From assembly GCF_000018685.1 (NCBI RefSeq), contig NC_010001.1:698001-762000 (forward strand): a DNA stretch of 64,000 bases, in the 5' to 3' direction. The notes beneath the pieces were generated by a model. It saw only the letters and a list, made by a program, of their open reading frames with translations. It did not search any database and was not told the origin of the DNA. Origin of the DNA: Lachnoclostridium phytofermentans ISDg. GTDB taxonomy: Bacteria; Bacillota; Clostridia; Lachnospirales; Lachnospiraceae. Shown here one piece after another: positions 42,986-52,027 of this stretch (positions are counted from its first letter, which is position 1; every line of letters starts with the position of its first letter). The translations under genes and the position numbers were made by a program.

Positions 42986-43162
42986 ATGGAAAATGCAATG
43001 AAAGTGTTAGGAATTGTTTTAAAGTGCATAATCCTTGTTGTTTGTGTTGGTCTGGTTATTATCGGGCAAAAGAGTATTAGCTATCAGGGATTATATACTA
43101 TGCTTGCAGGCTTAGGCGGGATACTAATATTGTTATTTCTATATAATAGAAAATATAAATAA
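42986..43162 (+). CDS. Small membrane protein (58 aa) in the importer operon
   Basis: MENAMKVLGIVLKCIILVVC continues VGLVIIGQKS, a loop, then a second hydrophobic segment YTMLAGLGGILILLFLYNRK. AAAGGATAGG lies 6-15 nt before the ATG, 7 nt after the permease 2 stop. Two short membrane helices; family not recognised with confidence. Its place between permease and phosphorylase suggests a role with the importer. Too short for the usual ORF cut-offs. Confidence 0.7.
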   Translation: MENAMKVLGIVLKCIILVVCVGLVIIGQKSISYQGLYTMLAGLGGILILLFLYNRKYK

Positions 43163-43169
43163 GAGTAAA

Positions 43170-43280
43170 GATAACTGAAAATATAAAGAAGATATATTTT
43201 GGAGAATAGATAACTGAAAATATAAAGAAGATATATTTTGGAGAATAGATAAATATAAATAAGATATATTTTGGGGAAAA
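43170..43280 (+). repeat. 39-bp tandem repeat (two full, one shortened copy)
   Basis: GATAACTGAAAATATAAAGA plus AGATATATTTTGGAGAATA at 43170-43208 and 43209-43247, identical; shortened copy 43248-43280. Confidence 0.85.
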
Positions 43281-43322
43281 GATAATAGAAAAGTTTCGGG
43301 CTATCTTTAGTAATAAAATATG

Positions 43323-43365
43323 CATCCAAGTAGGTTGTGCCTTTGGGCACAGTCTTACTTGGATG
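43323..43365 (+). promoter_or_regulatory. Stable hairpin between the importer and GH112 genes
   Basis: CATCCAAGTA ... TACTTGGATG with an inner TGTGCC-TTTG-GGCACA stem. No T-run follows, so it is not a classical terminator; it may protect or separate the two parts of the transcript. An AGCTGC/GCAGCT stem and a GGC...GCC stem follow before the ribosome site. Confidence 0.6.
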
Positions 43366-43480
43366 TACCTCAAAATTCAAACATATGGATAGAGGGTTTG
43401 ATGGATTAACTTTCAGCTGCACTTGAAAAGAAAAAGCAGCTTTGATAATAGGCCGTTAATGCGCCAGAATGGTGGTAAAT

Positions 43481-45652
43481 ATGAAAAAAGATACGATGTT
43501 AGCTGGAAGAGTTACGATACCAACAGATGTCGATGTTGTTCCAGAAACAATGGAATTATTAAATAGATGGGGAGCAGATGCTATCCGTGATTGTGACGGC
43601 ACGGATTATCCAGAGGAATTAAAGGCTGTTCAAGCTAAGGTTTATAGTACGTATTATACAACCCGTAAGGATAATGCCTGGGCAAAGGCGCACCCAGAGG
43701 AAGTACAACAATGCTATATTATGACGTCATTTTATACAGCTACAGAAACAACACTTCGCATTCCACTTTTAAAAGGAATCGCGAAAGAGCTTATGATGGT
43801 AAATAATTATGATGATAAAGTACGCTGGTGGGAAGTAATTGATCGCAGTACTGCGATGGTCGTTTCAACAGATACCTGGAGTTATGACAAAGAAACAGGA
43901 GAAGTAATAATTACAAATTGCGAGCCATTCCACAACTATACAGTTAGTTTTCTTGCTTATCTTATCTGGGATCCGGTGCACATGTACAACGCGGTTGTCA
44001 ATGGATGGCAAGGCGTAGAACATCAGATTACATTTGATGTAAGACAGCCAAAGACTAGAGAGTATTCTATGGTTCGTCTTCGTAAGTTTATAGAAGAACA
44101 TCCTTATGTTGATGTGATTCGTTATACAACCTTCTTCCATCAGTTTACTTTAGTATTTGATGAAATGATGCGTGAAAAGTATGTTGACTGGTATGGGTAC
44201 TCAGCTTCTGTATCTCCTTATATCTTGGAGCAGTTTGAAAAGGAAGTGGGTTATCGATTCAGACCAGAGTTTATTATTGATCAAGGGTACTATAACAATC
44301 AGTATCGTATCCCAAGCAAGGAATTTAAAGATTTTCAAGCGTTCCAGAGACGTGAAGTTGCAAAATTAGCCAAGGAAATGGTAGACATCACCCATGAATA
44401 CGGTAAGGAAGCGATGATGTTTCTTGGGGATCACTGGATTGGAACAGAACCCTTTATGGAGGAGTTTAAGACAATCGGTCTTGATGCAGTAGTTGGAAGT
44501 GTAGGGAATGGTAGTACACTTCGATTAATTAGTGATATCCCAGGGGTTAAGTATACCGAAGGAAGATTTCTTCCTTATTTCTTCCCTGATACTTTCCACG
44601 AAGGTGGGGATCCTGTTAAAGAAGCGAAGGTTAACTGGGTTACAGCAAGACGTGCCATCTTAAGAAAGCCAATTGATAGAATCGGATATGGCGGTTACTT
44701 AAAACTTGCATGCCAGTTCCCAGAGTTTATTGACTATGTGGAATCTGTTTGTAACGAATTTCGTGAGCTGTATGAAAACATTAAGGGTACAACGCCATTT
44801 TGTATCAAACGTGTAGCTGTTTTAAATAGTTGGGGTAAAATGCGAGCTTGGGGTGCCCATATGGTACATCATGCACTTTATCAAAAGCAAAACTATAGTT
44901 ATGCAGGTGTCATTGAGTCATTAAGCGGAACACCTTTTGAAGTGTCCTTTATCAGCTTTGATGACATTAAAAAGGATAAAAATATCTTAAAAAATATTGA
45001 TGTAATTATTAATGTGGGAGATGGTGATACAGCACACACTGGTGGATTAGTTTGGGAAGATGCTGATATCTCCAGTGCTATTCATCAGTTTGTATATGAA
45101 GGTGGCGGCTTAATTGGTATTGGAGAACCTACGGGACACCAGTATCAGGGACGTTACATTCAGTTAGCTAATGTTTTTGGCATCGAAAAAGAAACTGGTT
45201 TTACTTTAAATTATGATAAATATAATTGGGATGCTGTGGAAAGCCATTTTATCACCGAAGATTGTACAAAAGAAGTAGACTTCGGTGAGGGGAAGAAAAA
45301 TATGTACGCCTTAGAGGGTACTACCATTCTTGTTCAGATGGAAAAAGAAGTACAGATGGCTGTGAATGAATTTGGCAAGGGAAGAAGTGTATATCTAAGT
45401 GGTCTTCCATATAGTTTTGAGAATAGCAGAGTTCTTTACCGAAGTATTCTTTGGAGTGCTCATGAAGAAGAAAACTTGCATAAATGGTACTCCAGTAACT
45501 TCAATGTTGAAGTGCATGCTTATGTAAAAAACAACAAATATTGTGTTGTAAATAACACTTATGAGCCACAAAATACGACGATTTACCGAGGTGATTCCAG
45601 TAGTTTTGATTTAGAGTTAGAAGCGAATGAAATTATTTGGTATGAGATATAA
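43481..45652 (+). CDS. 1,3-beta-galactosyl-N-acetylhexosamine phosphorylase (GH112)
   Basis: 723 residues from the ATG at 43481 (MKKDTMLAGRVTIPTD); the in-frame ATG at 43469 overlaps the GGTGG site. Typical GH112 segments: LNRWGADAIRDCDGTDYPEEL, YYTTRKDNAWAKAHPEEVQQ, NCEPFHNYTVSFLAYLIWDPVHMYN, HWIGTEPF, DAVVGSVGNGSTLRLISDIP, KYTEGRFLPYFFPDTFHEGG. The enzyme splits galacto-N-biose/lacto-N-biose with phosphate into alpha-Gal-1-P and GalNAc/GlcNAc in the cytoplasm. Characterised C. phytofermentans GH112 enzymes include GNB-preferring ones and a galactosyl-rhamnose one; the kinase and epimerase genes here favour a GNB/LNB substrate. An independent terminator follows. Confidence 0.92.
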   Translation: MKKDTMLAGRVTIPTDVDVVPETMELLNRWGADAIRDCDGTDYPEELKAVQAKVYSTYYTTRKDNAWAKAHPEEVQQCYIMTSFYTATETTLRIPLLKGIAKELMMVNNYDDKVRWWEVIDRSTAMVVSTDTWSYDKETGEVIITNCEPFHNYTVSFLAYLIWDPVHMYNAVVNGWQGVEHQITFDVRQPKTREYSMVRLRKFIEEHPYVDVIRYTTFFHQFTLVFDEMMREKYVDWYGYSASVSPYILEQFEKEVGYRFRPEFIIDQGYYNNQYRIPSKEFKDFQAFQRREVAKLAKEMVDITHEYGKEAMMFLGDHWIGTEPFMEEFKTIGLDAVVGSVGNGSTLRLISDIPGVKYTEGRFLPYFFPDTFHEGGDPVKEAKVNWVTARRAILRKPIDRIGYGGYLKLACQFPEFIDYVESVCNEFRELYENIKGTTPFCIKRVAVLNSWGKMRAWGAHMVHHALYQKQNYSYAGVIESLSGTPFEVSFISFDDIKKDKNILKNIDVIINVGDGDTAHTGGLVWEDADISSAIHQFVYEGGGLIGIGEPTGHQYQGRYIQLANVFGIEKETGFTLNYDKYNWDAVESHFITEDCTKEVDFGEGKKNMYALEGTTILVQMEKEVQMAVNEFGKGRSVYLSGLPYSFENSRVLYRSILWSAHEEENLHKWYSSNFNVEVHAYVKNNKYCVVNNTYEPQNTTIYRGDSSSFDLELEANEIIWYEI

Positions 45653-45667
45653 TGTCAATTAGGTAAA

Positions 45668-45714
45668 AAAGAGCTTTTGTAGTATGGAGGAATCTTTACT
45701 ACAAAAGCTTTTTT
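45668..45714 (+). terminator. Terminator after the GH112 gene
   Basis: AGAGCTTTTGTAGTA pairs with TACTACAAAAGCTTTTTT around a 12-nt loop; perfect 13-bp core and T-run. Confidence 0.85.
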
Positions 45715-45783
45715 AAGTTTTAAATTAACTTTTCTTATCACATATGCCCCATATAATAAATGACAAACCTTTAATTGTCAATG

Positions 45784-47598
45784 TTACATTTTCCTGTAAG
45801 GTCTCGCAGGAATCCTAATTTCAACCTCGGTTTCAACGCCCTCCGTGCTTCGAAAGGAGAGACCGTACTCATTACCGAAGTAGACCTGGAGGCGGGTATG
45901 GGTATTCATAATGGCTATACTACTACCTTTATCAGTATTAACTGTACCTTTCAGAATATTGGATAGAATATCGGAAGTAATGCCGACACCATCATCGGAT
46001 ATAACAAAAATAAGATCATCGTCATCCATCCAGCCCATAATCACGATATTTCCTTCTTTGGTTTCCTTCTCCAATATCCCGTGTAGAATGGAGTTTTCTA
46101 CAATCGGTTGAAAAATTAGTTTTGGTATTTCATAATCCAGTATTTCATCCGGTACATCTATAAAGAAATGAATTTTATCATCAAATCGCATGTTTTGAAG
46201 CTGAACATACAGAGTGATATGTTCCAATTCACTTTTTACACTAACGATATTATTCCCTTTACTTAAGGTCAGTTTGTAAAAACGGGATAGCCTTTGTACA
46301 GCTAATGATATTTCTGAGGATTTACCTGCCTGTGCCATCCAGTTAATCATATCCAATGTGTTATATAGAAAATGCGGATTAATTTGGGATTGAAGGGCTT
46401 TGAATTCAGATAAGCGCAGGTCTTTTGATGCCTGCTCCTGCGCAAGCATCAGATGGTTTAATTGATCGGACATAAAGTTATAGGTCTCAATCAGGTCACC
46501 GATTTCATCCGTACCACCTTTGGTATCGAGAGGGGAAGGAACCCCATATTTTGCGCTTTGCATTTTGGTGATGACAGAGGAAATACGATTAACAATTGAT
46601 TTATTTAACTGTAGTGCGAGTGTCACACCGGATACAAGAATCACAAGATAAAATAAGAGAAAACGAAGCAATAACTGTTTACCTTCTTCCAGCATGTTTC
46701 TTGCCGGAATGGTGGTAACCATATACCAGTCGGTTCCAATAATTGTCTTATAATTGCAATATACCTTGGAGTTTGAGAAGTCTACCGGCATAAATTTGGT
46801 GGTTGTTTTAATCAATTCCGGAATTTTCTTGTATTTTAATAAATAAGTCCCGTAAAGAGCAGAACTTGTAGTGGAAACAAGGGTATCTCGTTCATTTAAG
46901 ATATAAATAACACTATGAGTAAAAGGGAGATCCTGTTTTAATATATTATCAATAATCTCCTGTTTAAAATATACGACAACATAGATGTAATCATCATTTA
47001 CCTTCAGACTGTGTATGATTGCAAGGTCACCATATTCCCTAATTTCATTCGGGGAAAGATACATACTCGGACAGACAAGAATGGACTGCTTGGTATTAGA
47101 TAGGATACCGTGCCAATACGTACCAAGCGTTGCTGCTTCATGATCAAAAATACCCTCCTTATTGTAAGAGGAGATTACATTATAGTGAATATCATTGATA
47201 TAGATTTTAACAGCCGAAGCGTTGTTATTATTCGCAAGGAAATTTACGGTTGCAAAAAAGTTATTTAGGCTTACCTGAAAGGTGGAATCGTTCTTGTATT
47301 CTTCAGGGGAATCACTATAAAGGAAATTGGTAAAAAAATCTTGGCTTTCGATACTAGAAGCTATATCATCGAGCTGACTTATTGTGTTACTAAGGCTATT
47401 TTGCGTCTGATATGAAATACTCGCCAGAGATTTTAAGGTATTATTCGTAGTGATGCCAAGCAATTGTTGATAACACAAAATAGTAATAAAAATAGTTGGA
47501 ACTAAAGCAAGAAGAAGATGCGAAATCATAAATTTCGATTTCAGTTTCATACGAAGGACATAATAATCATATAGCTTTGAAAATATATTCTTTATCAT
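45784..47598 (-). CDS. YesM-type sensor histidine kinase
   Basis: 604 residues. TM1 about 20-42 (MISHLLLALVPTIFITILCY), a large extracellular sensor of about 250 residues, TM2 (LLLRFLLFYLVILVSGVTLAL), HAMP, then the His_kinase domain with the phospho-acceptor in SQINPHFLYNTLDMINWM and an HATPase (IPKLIFQPIVENSILHGI; ISDDGVGI). Members of this class sense extracellular carbohydrates. It lies 25 nt after its response-regulator gene and faces away from the 49501 importer. Confidence 0.93.
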   Translation of the reverse strand: MIKNIFSKLYDYYVLRMKLKSKFMISHLLLALVPTIFITILCYQQLLGITTNNTLKSLASISYQTQNSLSNTISQLDDIASSIESQDFFTNFLYSDSPEEYKNDSTFQVSLNNFFATVNFLANNNNASAVKIYINDIHYNVISSYNKEGIFDHEAATLGTYWHGILSNTKQSILVCPSMYLSPNEIREYGDLAIIHSLKVNDDYIYVVVYFKQEIIDNILKQDLPFTHSVIYILNERDTLVSTTSSALYGTYLLKYKKIPELIKTTTKFMPVDFSNSKVYCNYKTIIGTDWYMVTTIPARNMLEEGKQLLLRFLLFYLVILVSGVTLALQLNKSIVNRISSVITKMQSAKYGVPSPLDTKGGTDEIGDLIETYNFMSDQLNHLMLAQEQASKDLRLSEFKALQSQINPHFLYNTLDMINWMAQAGKSSEISLAVQRLSRFYKLTLSKGNNIVSVKSELEHITLYVQLQNMRFDDKIHFFIDVPDEILDYEIPKLIFQPIVENSILHGILEKETKEGNIVIMGWMDDDDLIFVISDDGVGITSDILSNILKGTVNTDKGSSIAIMNTHTRLQVYFGNEYGLSFRSTEGVETEVEIRIPARPYRKM

Positions 47599-47623
47599 AG
47601 ATTTCCTTTCCTTCTGAATGAAA

Positions 47624-49219
47624 TTATTTTTTTTTCAGAACATAAAATGACGTATTACGGCCCAGTTCCTTTTCACGATATTCTGATGGAGTGATTCCGA
47701 CTATTTTCTTGAATATTTTACCGAAATAATTATTGTCAGCATATCCAACGCGTGAGGAAACCTCAATGATTTTATTACGTGGGTCAGATAGAAGCTGCTT
47801 TGCTTTCTCGATACGATAATTGGTAATGTACTGATTTAATGTCTCTCCAGTTTCCGTTTTAAAAACGGTACAAAGATAAGAGAAGGATAAACGAACATGA
47901 TCGCTGATATCTTTTATGGATAAGGAATAATCTCCGTAATGATTACTAATATAATCTCGAATTAAAAAGATAGTCGAGGTTTCTTTGGGTGTGGACTGAA
48001 GTTTTTCTTCAAATCTATCAATCTTTGCTAACAGCATCTGATGAAGTTCATTCAGTATGATACAGTTTGTGATATTATCGAGCATACTCTCGGAATCGGA
48101 GACTGCATTTTCTGTTTGAAGCTTCAAATCGTATTGAACTGAATTAATTTGTAAAAAGGCCTTATAGTACATGTCTTTAATGACATTTGTCAAAAGAGTT
48201 TTATTATTTTTTAAGGAACGGTATAAGGTTTCTACAAGTTCCCTCGCACGAAGGAAATTCTTTTCACGAATTGCTTCTGTAAAATCATTAAGAAATTCAT
48301 GTGGGTAGATGCTTGAAACCGATTGAGGTGAACTTTTATGGATTAAAATGCTACCATAATCAAAGAAAAAGGAACTTTGTAGTAGGATAGCTGCGGAATT
48401 ATAAGAATCGAATACTTTTGATGGACCTGTGACGGTTTTTCCAAAGGTAATAAAATAGTTCAATTCAATTGGAATTACGGACTTGATGTATGTTCCGATT
48501 TTGGATACGACAGATTCCTCCGGCCGTTCGTTTCCGTAAATATGTAATACGATTAGTGAATCGTTTTTAATAAAATGGATCTCATTCAAATGCCATTTTG
48601 CTATCTGTTTATCAAAATTTTCAAGATAGGAGCTAAGGTTGCTTCTATCTACGATCACATTATAAGGTGAAATAATTCGAAGGATGCAGGTGGTAAAAAT
48701 GGTTGAATTATTGATGGATCCTCTCAAAACAGCGTCATCAATTAAAGTGTCACTTTTCATATCATAACCGTTATGTGTTAGCCTTTGGGCAAACCTAGAC
48801 ACAGCCTCCTTTGCGTATAAAACATTAGAATCTTGTTGTGCCTGATGTTGTAGGACAGTCTGGATAGACTGTTTTAGTGCATCCATGATTTCGGAAGGAT
48901 CAATCGGTTTTTCTACATAACGGATAGCGCGAAACTTAATCGCAGCCTTTAAATATTCTTTATCTGAATATCCGCTCATAAATATAACAGAACAGTCTGG
49001 ATAAAGTTTCAGGATATTATCTACTAATTCAATTCCGTCCATCCTTGGCATTCGCACGTCGGTTAATAAAACATTTGGAGGATGCTTTAGGGCAATCTGA
49101 ATTGCATTTATTCCATCATCGGCCTGATCAATTTGGTCAAATGAGAGTGCCTTCCAGTTAATATTTGCTATTAAACCGTCTCTGGTAAGCTTTTCATCAT
49201 CTACAATTAGAATTCTCAT
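47624..49219 (-). CDS. YesN-type response regulator with AraC-family output
   Basis: 531 residues from the ATG at 49219 (MRILIVDDEKLTRDGL), GGAGGT upstream. Receiver with D7, D8, phospho-acceptor Asp54 in LLTDVRMPRMDG and Lys in YVEKPIDPSE; a middle part of about 250 residues; a C-terminal AraC-type DNA-binding domain (SIKDISDHVRLSFSYLCTVFKTETGETLNQYITNYRIEKAKQLL; VGYADNNYFGKIFKKIVGITPSEYR). Divergent from the 49501 importer by 281 nt, its likely target; the GH112 operon lies on the other side of the kinase gene. Confidence 0.93.
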   Translation of the reverse strand: MRILIVDDEKLTRDGLIANINWKALSFDQIDQADDGINAIQIALKHPPNVLLTDVRMPRMDGIELVDNILKLYPDCSVIFMSGYSDKEYLKAAIKFRAIRYVEKPIDPSEIMDALKQSIQTVLQHQAQQDSNVLYAKEAVSRFAQRLTHNGYDMKSDTLIDDAVLRGSINNSTIFTTCILRIISPYNVIVDRSNLSSYLENFDKQIAKWHLNEIHFIKNDSLIVLHIYGNERPEESVVSKIGTYIKSVIPIELNYFITFGKTVTGPSKVFDSYNSAAILLQSSFFFDYGSILIHKSSPQSVSSIYPHEFLNDFTEAIREKNFLRARELVETLYRSLKNNKTLLTNVIKDMYYKAFLQINSVQYDLKLQTENAVSDSESMLDNITNCIILNELHQMLLAKIDRFEEKLQSTPKETSTIFLIRDYISNHYGDYSLSIKDISDHVRLSFSYLCTVFKTETGETLNQYITNYRIEKAKQLLSDPRNKIIEVSSRVGYADNNYFGKIFKKIVGITPSEYREKELGRNTSFYVLKKK

Positions 49220-49500
49220 TGATACCTCCATTATGCCACTAATTTTGTAGCAATATTTTTGCTTAGGTTTCACTTTTTAAGTGTATGTATCGTGAAAAAG
49301 TTATAATGCGGTGTTACTCTACGCTAATTTATTATCAATTATAACTAAATTTTATTTAGAATTCAATCATGTAAAACAACAGAAAATTACCCTCAATCAA
49401 ACAATATTACGATATGATGTAAGAACTTCAGATGCTAAGATAGGACTGTGAAGGAAAAAGAAGATTAATATAAAGGAAAGCAGCGAAAGGAGTAAGGAGA
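49220..49500. other. Divergent control region between yesN-type gene and importer
   Basis: AT-rich. Holds promoters for both directions in principle (TATAAT-like boxes near 49302 and 49414) but no clear -35/-10 pair was settled. Inverted repeats were not obvious. Likely binding region of the AraC-type regulator. Confidence 0.35.
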
Positions 49501-51027
49501 TTGGCTGAGGAATATATTCTTGAGTTAAAAGGCATTACAAAGGTTTTCCCTGGAGTACGGGCTTTGGATGGCGTACATTTTCAATTAAAAAAAGGTGAAA
49601 TACATGCGCTAATGGGAGAGAACGGTGCAGGAAAATCAACCTTTATTAAGGTTATTACGGGTGTACATAAGGCGGAACAAGGAGAAATCTATTTAAACGG
49701 AATAAAGGTTGAATTCAAAGGACCAAAGGATGCCCAAGCAGCAGGTATTGCAGCAATTTATCAACATGTAACGGCATATCCTCATTTGACCGTAACGGAA
49801 AATATTTTCATGGGACATGAGAAAATAAAGAATGGTATCATTCAGTGGAAGCAAATGAATCAGGATGCACAAAAACTGTTAGAACAATTGAATGCAGATT
49901 TCAAAGCCACCGATGAAATGGGATCTTTAAGTGTCGCACAGCAGCAGATGGTTGAAATTGCAAAGGCACTGTCGTCCAACGCAAAAATCATCATAATGGA
50001 TGAGCCTACAGCATCACTTACAAAAAATGAGTCTGAGAATCTTTATAGAATTGCGGAAAGACTACGGGATGACGGCACTTCGATTATATTTATATCCCAT
50101 AGATTTGAAGATATGTACCGCTTGGCAACAAAGGTAACTGTATTTAGAGATTCCAAATACATTGGAACCTATGATGTAGATAAGATTTCAAACCAAGATC
50201 TTATTACTGCAATGGTAGGTCGTGAGATCAATGATATGTTCCCAAAGCCGGAGATTAAGGTAGGGGGAGAAGTATTAAGAGTAGAAAAACTTTGCAGAGA
50301 GGGCTATTTTAAAGATGTATCCTTTACGGTACATGCTGGTGAAATCTTAGGTTTGACAGGTCTTGTCGGTGCAAGAAGAACAGAAGTAATCCAGACAATC
50401 TATGGTGTGGAGAAGCTTGACTCAGGAAAAATCTTTCTCGAGGGTAAACAAGTAGAGATTCGTAATGTACAGGATGCAATCAAAAATGGTATCGGACTCC
50501 TGACTGAAGATAGATCAAATCTTGGATTAATACTTAGTTGGGGCATCGGAAGAAATATTACCTTAACTGAAATAGAGAAGTATGGAAGTAGGTTATTTAC
50601 AAAAGAGAAAGAAGAACATGCTGTTTCAAAGAAGCTTGCAGAGGAAGTTGATACGAAGGCTGTTTCCATCTTTGATAAAGTGAGTACCTTGTCTGGTGGT
50701 AATCAACAGAAGGTTGCAGTGGCAAAGATACTTGCTTCCGACTTAAAGGTTCTAATCATGGATGAGCCAACCAAGGGAATTGATGTTGGTGCAAAAGCTG
50801 AAATCTATGATATTATGGGGCAGTTAGCGAAAAAGGGTTATGCAATTATAATGATTTCTTCTGAAATGCCCGAGATTCTTGCCATGAGTGACAGAATCAT
50901 AGTGATGTGTGAAGGGAAAATAACAGGAGAGTTAAGTCGTACAGAAGCATGTCAGGAAATGATACTTGAAAAAGCTATGGCAAAATCAAAAACAACTTCA
51001 GGGAAAGGGCAGGGTGATAAGGAATGA
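49501..51027 (+). CDS. Sugar ABC importer, double ATPase (RbsA/MglA-type)
   Basis: 508 residues from a TTG start at 49501; AAAGGAG lies 8-14 nt upstream and no ATG is near. Two ATPase halves: Walker A GENGAGKST with signature LSVAQQQMVEIAKAL and Walker B IIIMDEPTASL in the first; the second has a degenerate Walker A (GLVGARRTE), signature LSGGNQQKVAVAKIL and LIMDEPTKGIDVGAKAEIY. This is the standard asymmetry of the family. Overlaps the next gene by 4 nt. Confidence 0.93.
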   Translation: MAEEYILELKGITKVFPGVRALDGVHFQLKKGEIHALMGENGAGKSTFIKVITGVHKAEQGEIYLNGIKVEFKGPKDAQAAGIAAIYQHVTAYPHLTVTENIFMGHEKIKNGIIQWKQMNQDAQKLLEQLNADFKATDEMGSLSVAQQQMVEIAKALSSNAKIIIMDEPTASLTKNESENLYRIAERLRDDGTSIIFISHRFEDMYRLATKVTVFRDSKYIGTYDVDKISNQDLITAMVGREINDMFPKPEIKVGGEVLRVEKLCREGYFKDVSFTVHAGEILGLTGLVGARRTEVIQTIYGVEKLDSGKIFLEGKQVEIRNVQDAIKNGIGLLTEDRSNLGLILSWGIGRNITLTEIEKYGSRLFTKEKEEHAVSKKLAEEVDTKAVSIFDKVSTLSGGNQQKVAVAKILASDLKVLIMDEPTKGIDVGAKAEIYDIMGQLAKKGYAIIMISSEMPEILAMSDRIIVMCEGKITGELSRTEACQEMILEKAMAKSKTTSGKGQGDKE

Positions 51028-52025
51028 ACATGAAAGCTATGTGGAAAAAAATCACCGGCTCGCGTGAGGTGAGTTTGGTTTTGGTATTATTAATCCTTTG
51101 TGTATTTATACAAAGCAGAAATAGTACTTTTCTAACCCCTGAAACGATAGAATCTTTATTTAAAAACTATGCAGTTGACTTTGTGATAGCAGCTGGAATG
51201 ATGTTGATACTTTTAATCGGTGCAATTGATATTTCGGTTGGCTCTACATTAGCATTTTCGGGTATGGCGGCATCTTTATTTTTAAGAGATCACCCTGGAA
51301 CACCGGTGATCGTAGTATTCTTAATAGCTACTGCGATTGGACTCCTATGCGGGCTTTTAATCGGTGTTATTATTGCTTATGGTAAAGTTCATCCACTTAT
51401 CTGTACACTGGGATTCATGAGTATTTATCGTGGACTTGCTTATTTGATCGCAAATAATGAATGGGTTGCTGCATCACAATTTTCAAAAGCTTATAAAGCA
51501 TTCGCACAAAGCAGATATCTAGGATTTGGAATTGTAAATAATCTAGTAGTAATTGTTATCGTAGTTTATGTTGTATTCTTTTTTGTTATGAAATGGACTC
51601 CTACAGGAAGAAAAATATATGCCGTAGGAAGTAACGCAGAAGCGGCATTGATAAGCGGTATTAAGATTAAAAAAGTAAAAATCGCCTGTTATTCTGTCCT
51701 TGGCGCCTTGTGCGGATTATCTGGAGCGATGTATACTTCGCTGTATGCTTCTTCGCAGGGTAATATGGCAGAAGGATTGGTTATGGATGTTATTGCAGCC
51801 TGTGTAGTAGGTGGGGTAAGCCTTAGTGGTGGTCGCGGAAGTGTGATAGGTGTATTTTTAGGTACCTTGATTATTTCTATTATTGGGAAAGGACTTCCAT
51901 TGATTGGTGTATCTCAATTCTGGCAAAAAGCAATTAAAGGTCTAATCATTCTTATTGCAGTAATTATCAACGTACTTGTTCAAAGACAGATGAATAAAGC
52001 AGCATTAAAGAGGAGGGAGAATTAA
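51024..52025 (+). CDS. Sugar ABC importer, permease 1 (RbsC-like)
   Basis: 333 residues, about eight to ten membrane segments. Typical GAIDISVGSTLAFSGMAA, GKVHPLICTLGFMSIYRGLAYL, GRKIYAVGSNAEAALISGIK and CVVGGVSLSGGRGSVIGVFLG. ATGA overlap with the ATPase gene shows translational coupling. Confidence 0.93.
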   Translation: MNMKAMWKKITGSREVSLVLVLLILCVFIQSRNSTFLTPETIESLFKNYAVDFVIAAGMMLILLIGAIDISVGSTLAFSGMAASLFLRDHPGTPVIVVFLIATAIGLLCGLLIGVIIAYGKVHPLICTLGFMSIYRGLAYLIANNEWVAASQFSKAYKAFAQSRYLGFGIVNNLVVIVIVVYVVFFFVMKWTPTGRKIYAVGSNAEAALISGIKIKKVKIACYSVLGALCGLSGAMYTSLYASSQGNMAEGLVMDVIAACVVGGVSLSGGRGSVIGVFLGTLIISIIGKGLPLIGVSQFWQKAIKGLIILIAVIINVLVQRQMNKAALKRREN

Positions 52026-52027
52026 TC

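Noticed and set aside
43084..43422. Minus-strand ORFs of 112 and 91 codons
   Set aside because: Low-complexity translations of the 39-bp tandem repeats, antisense to the operon, no ribosome site.
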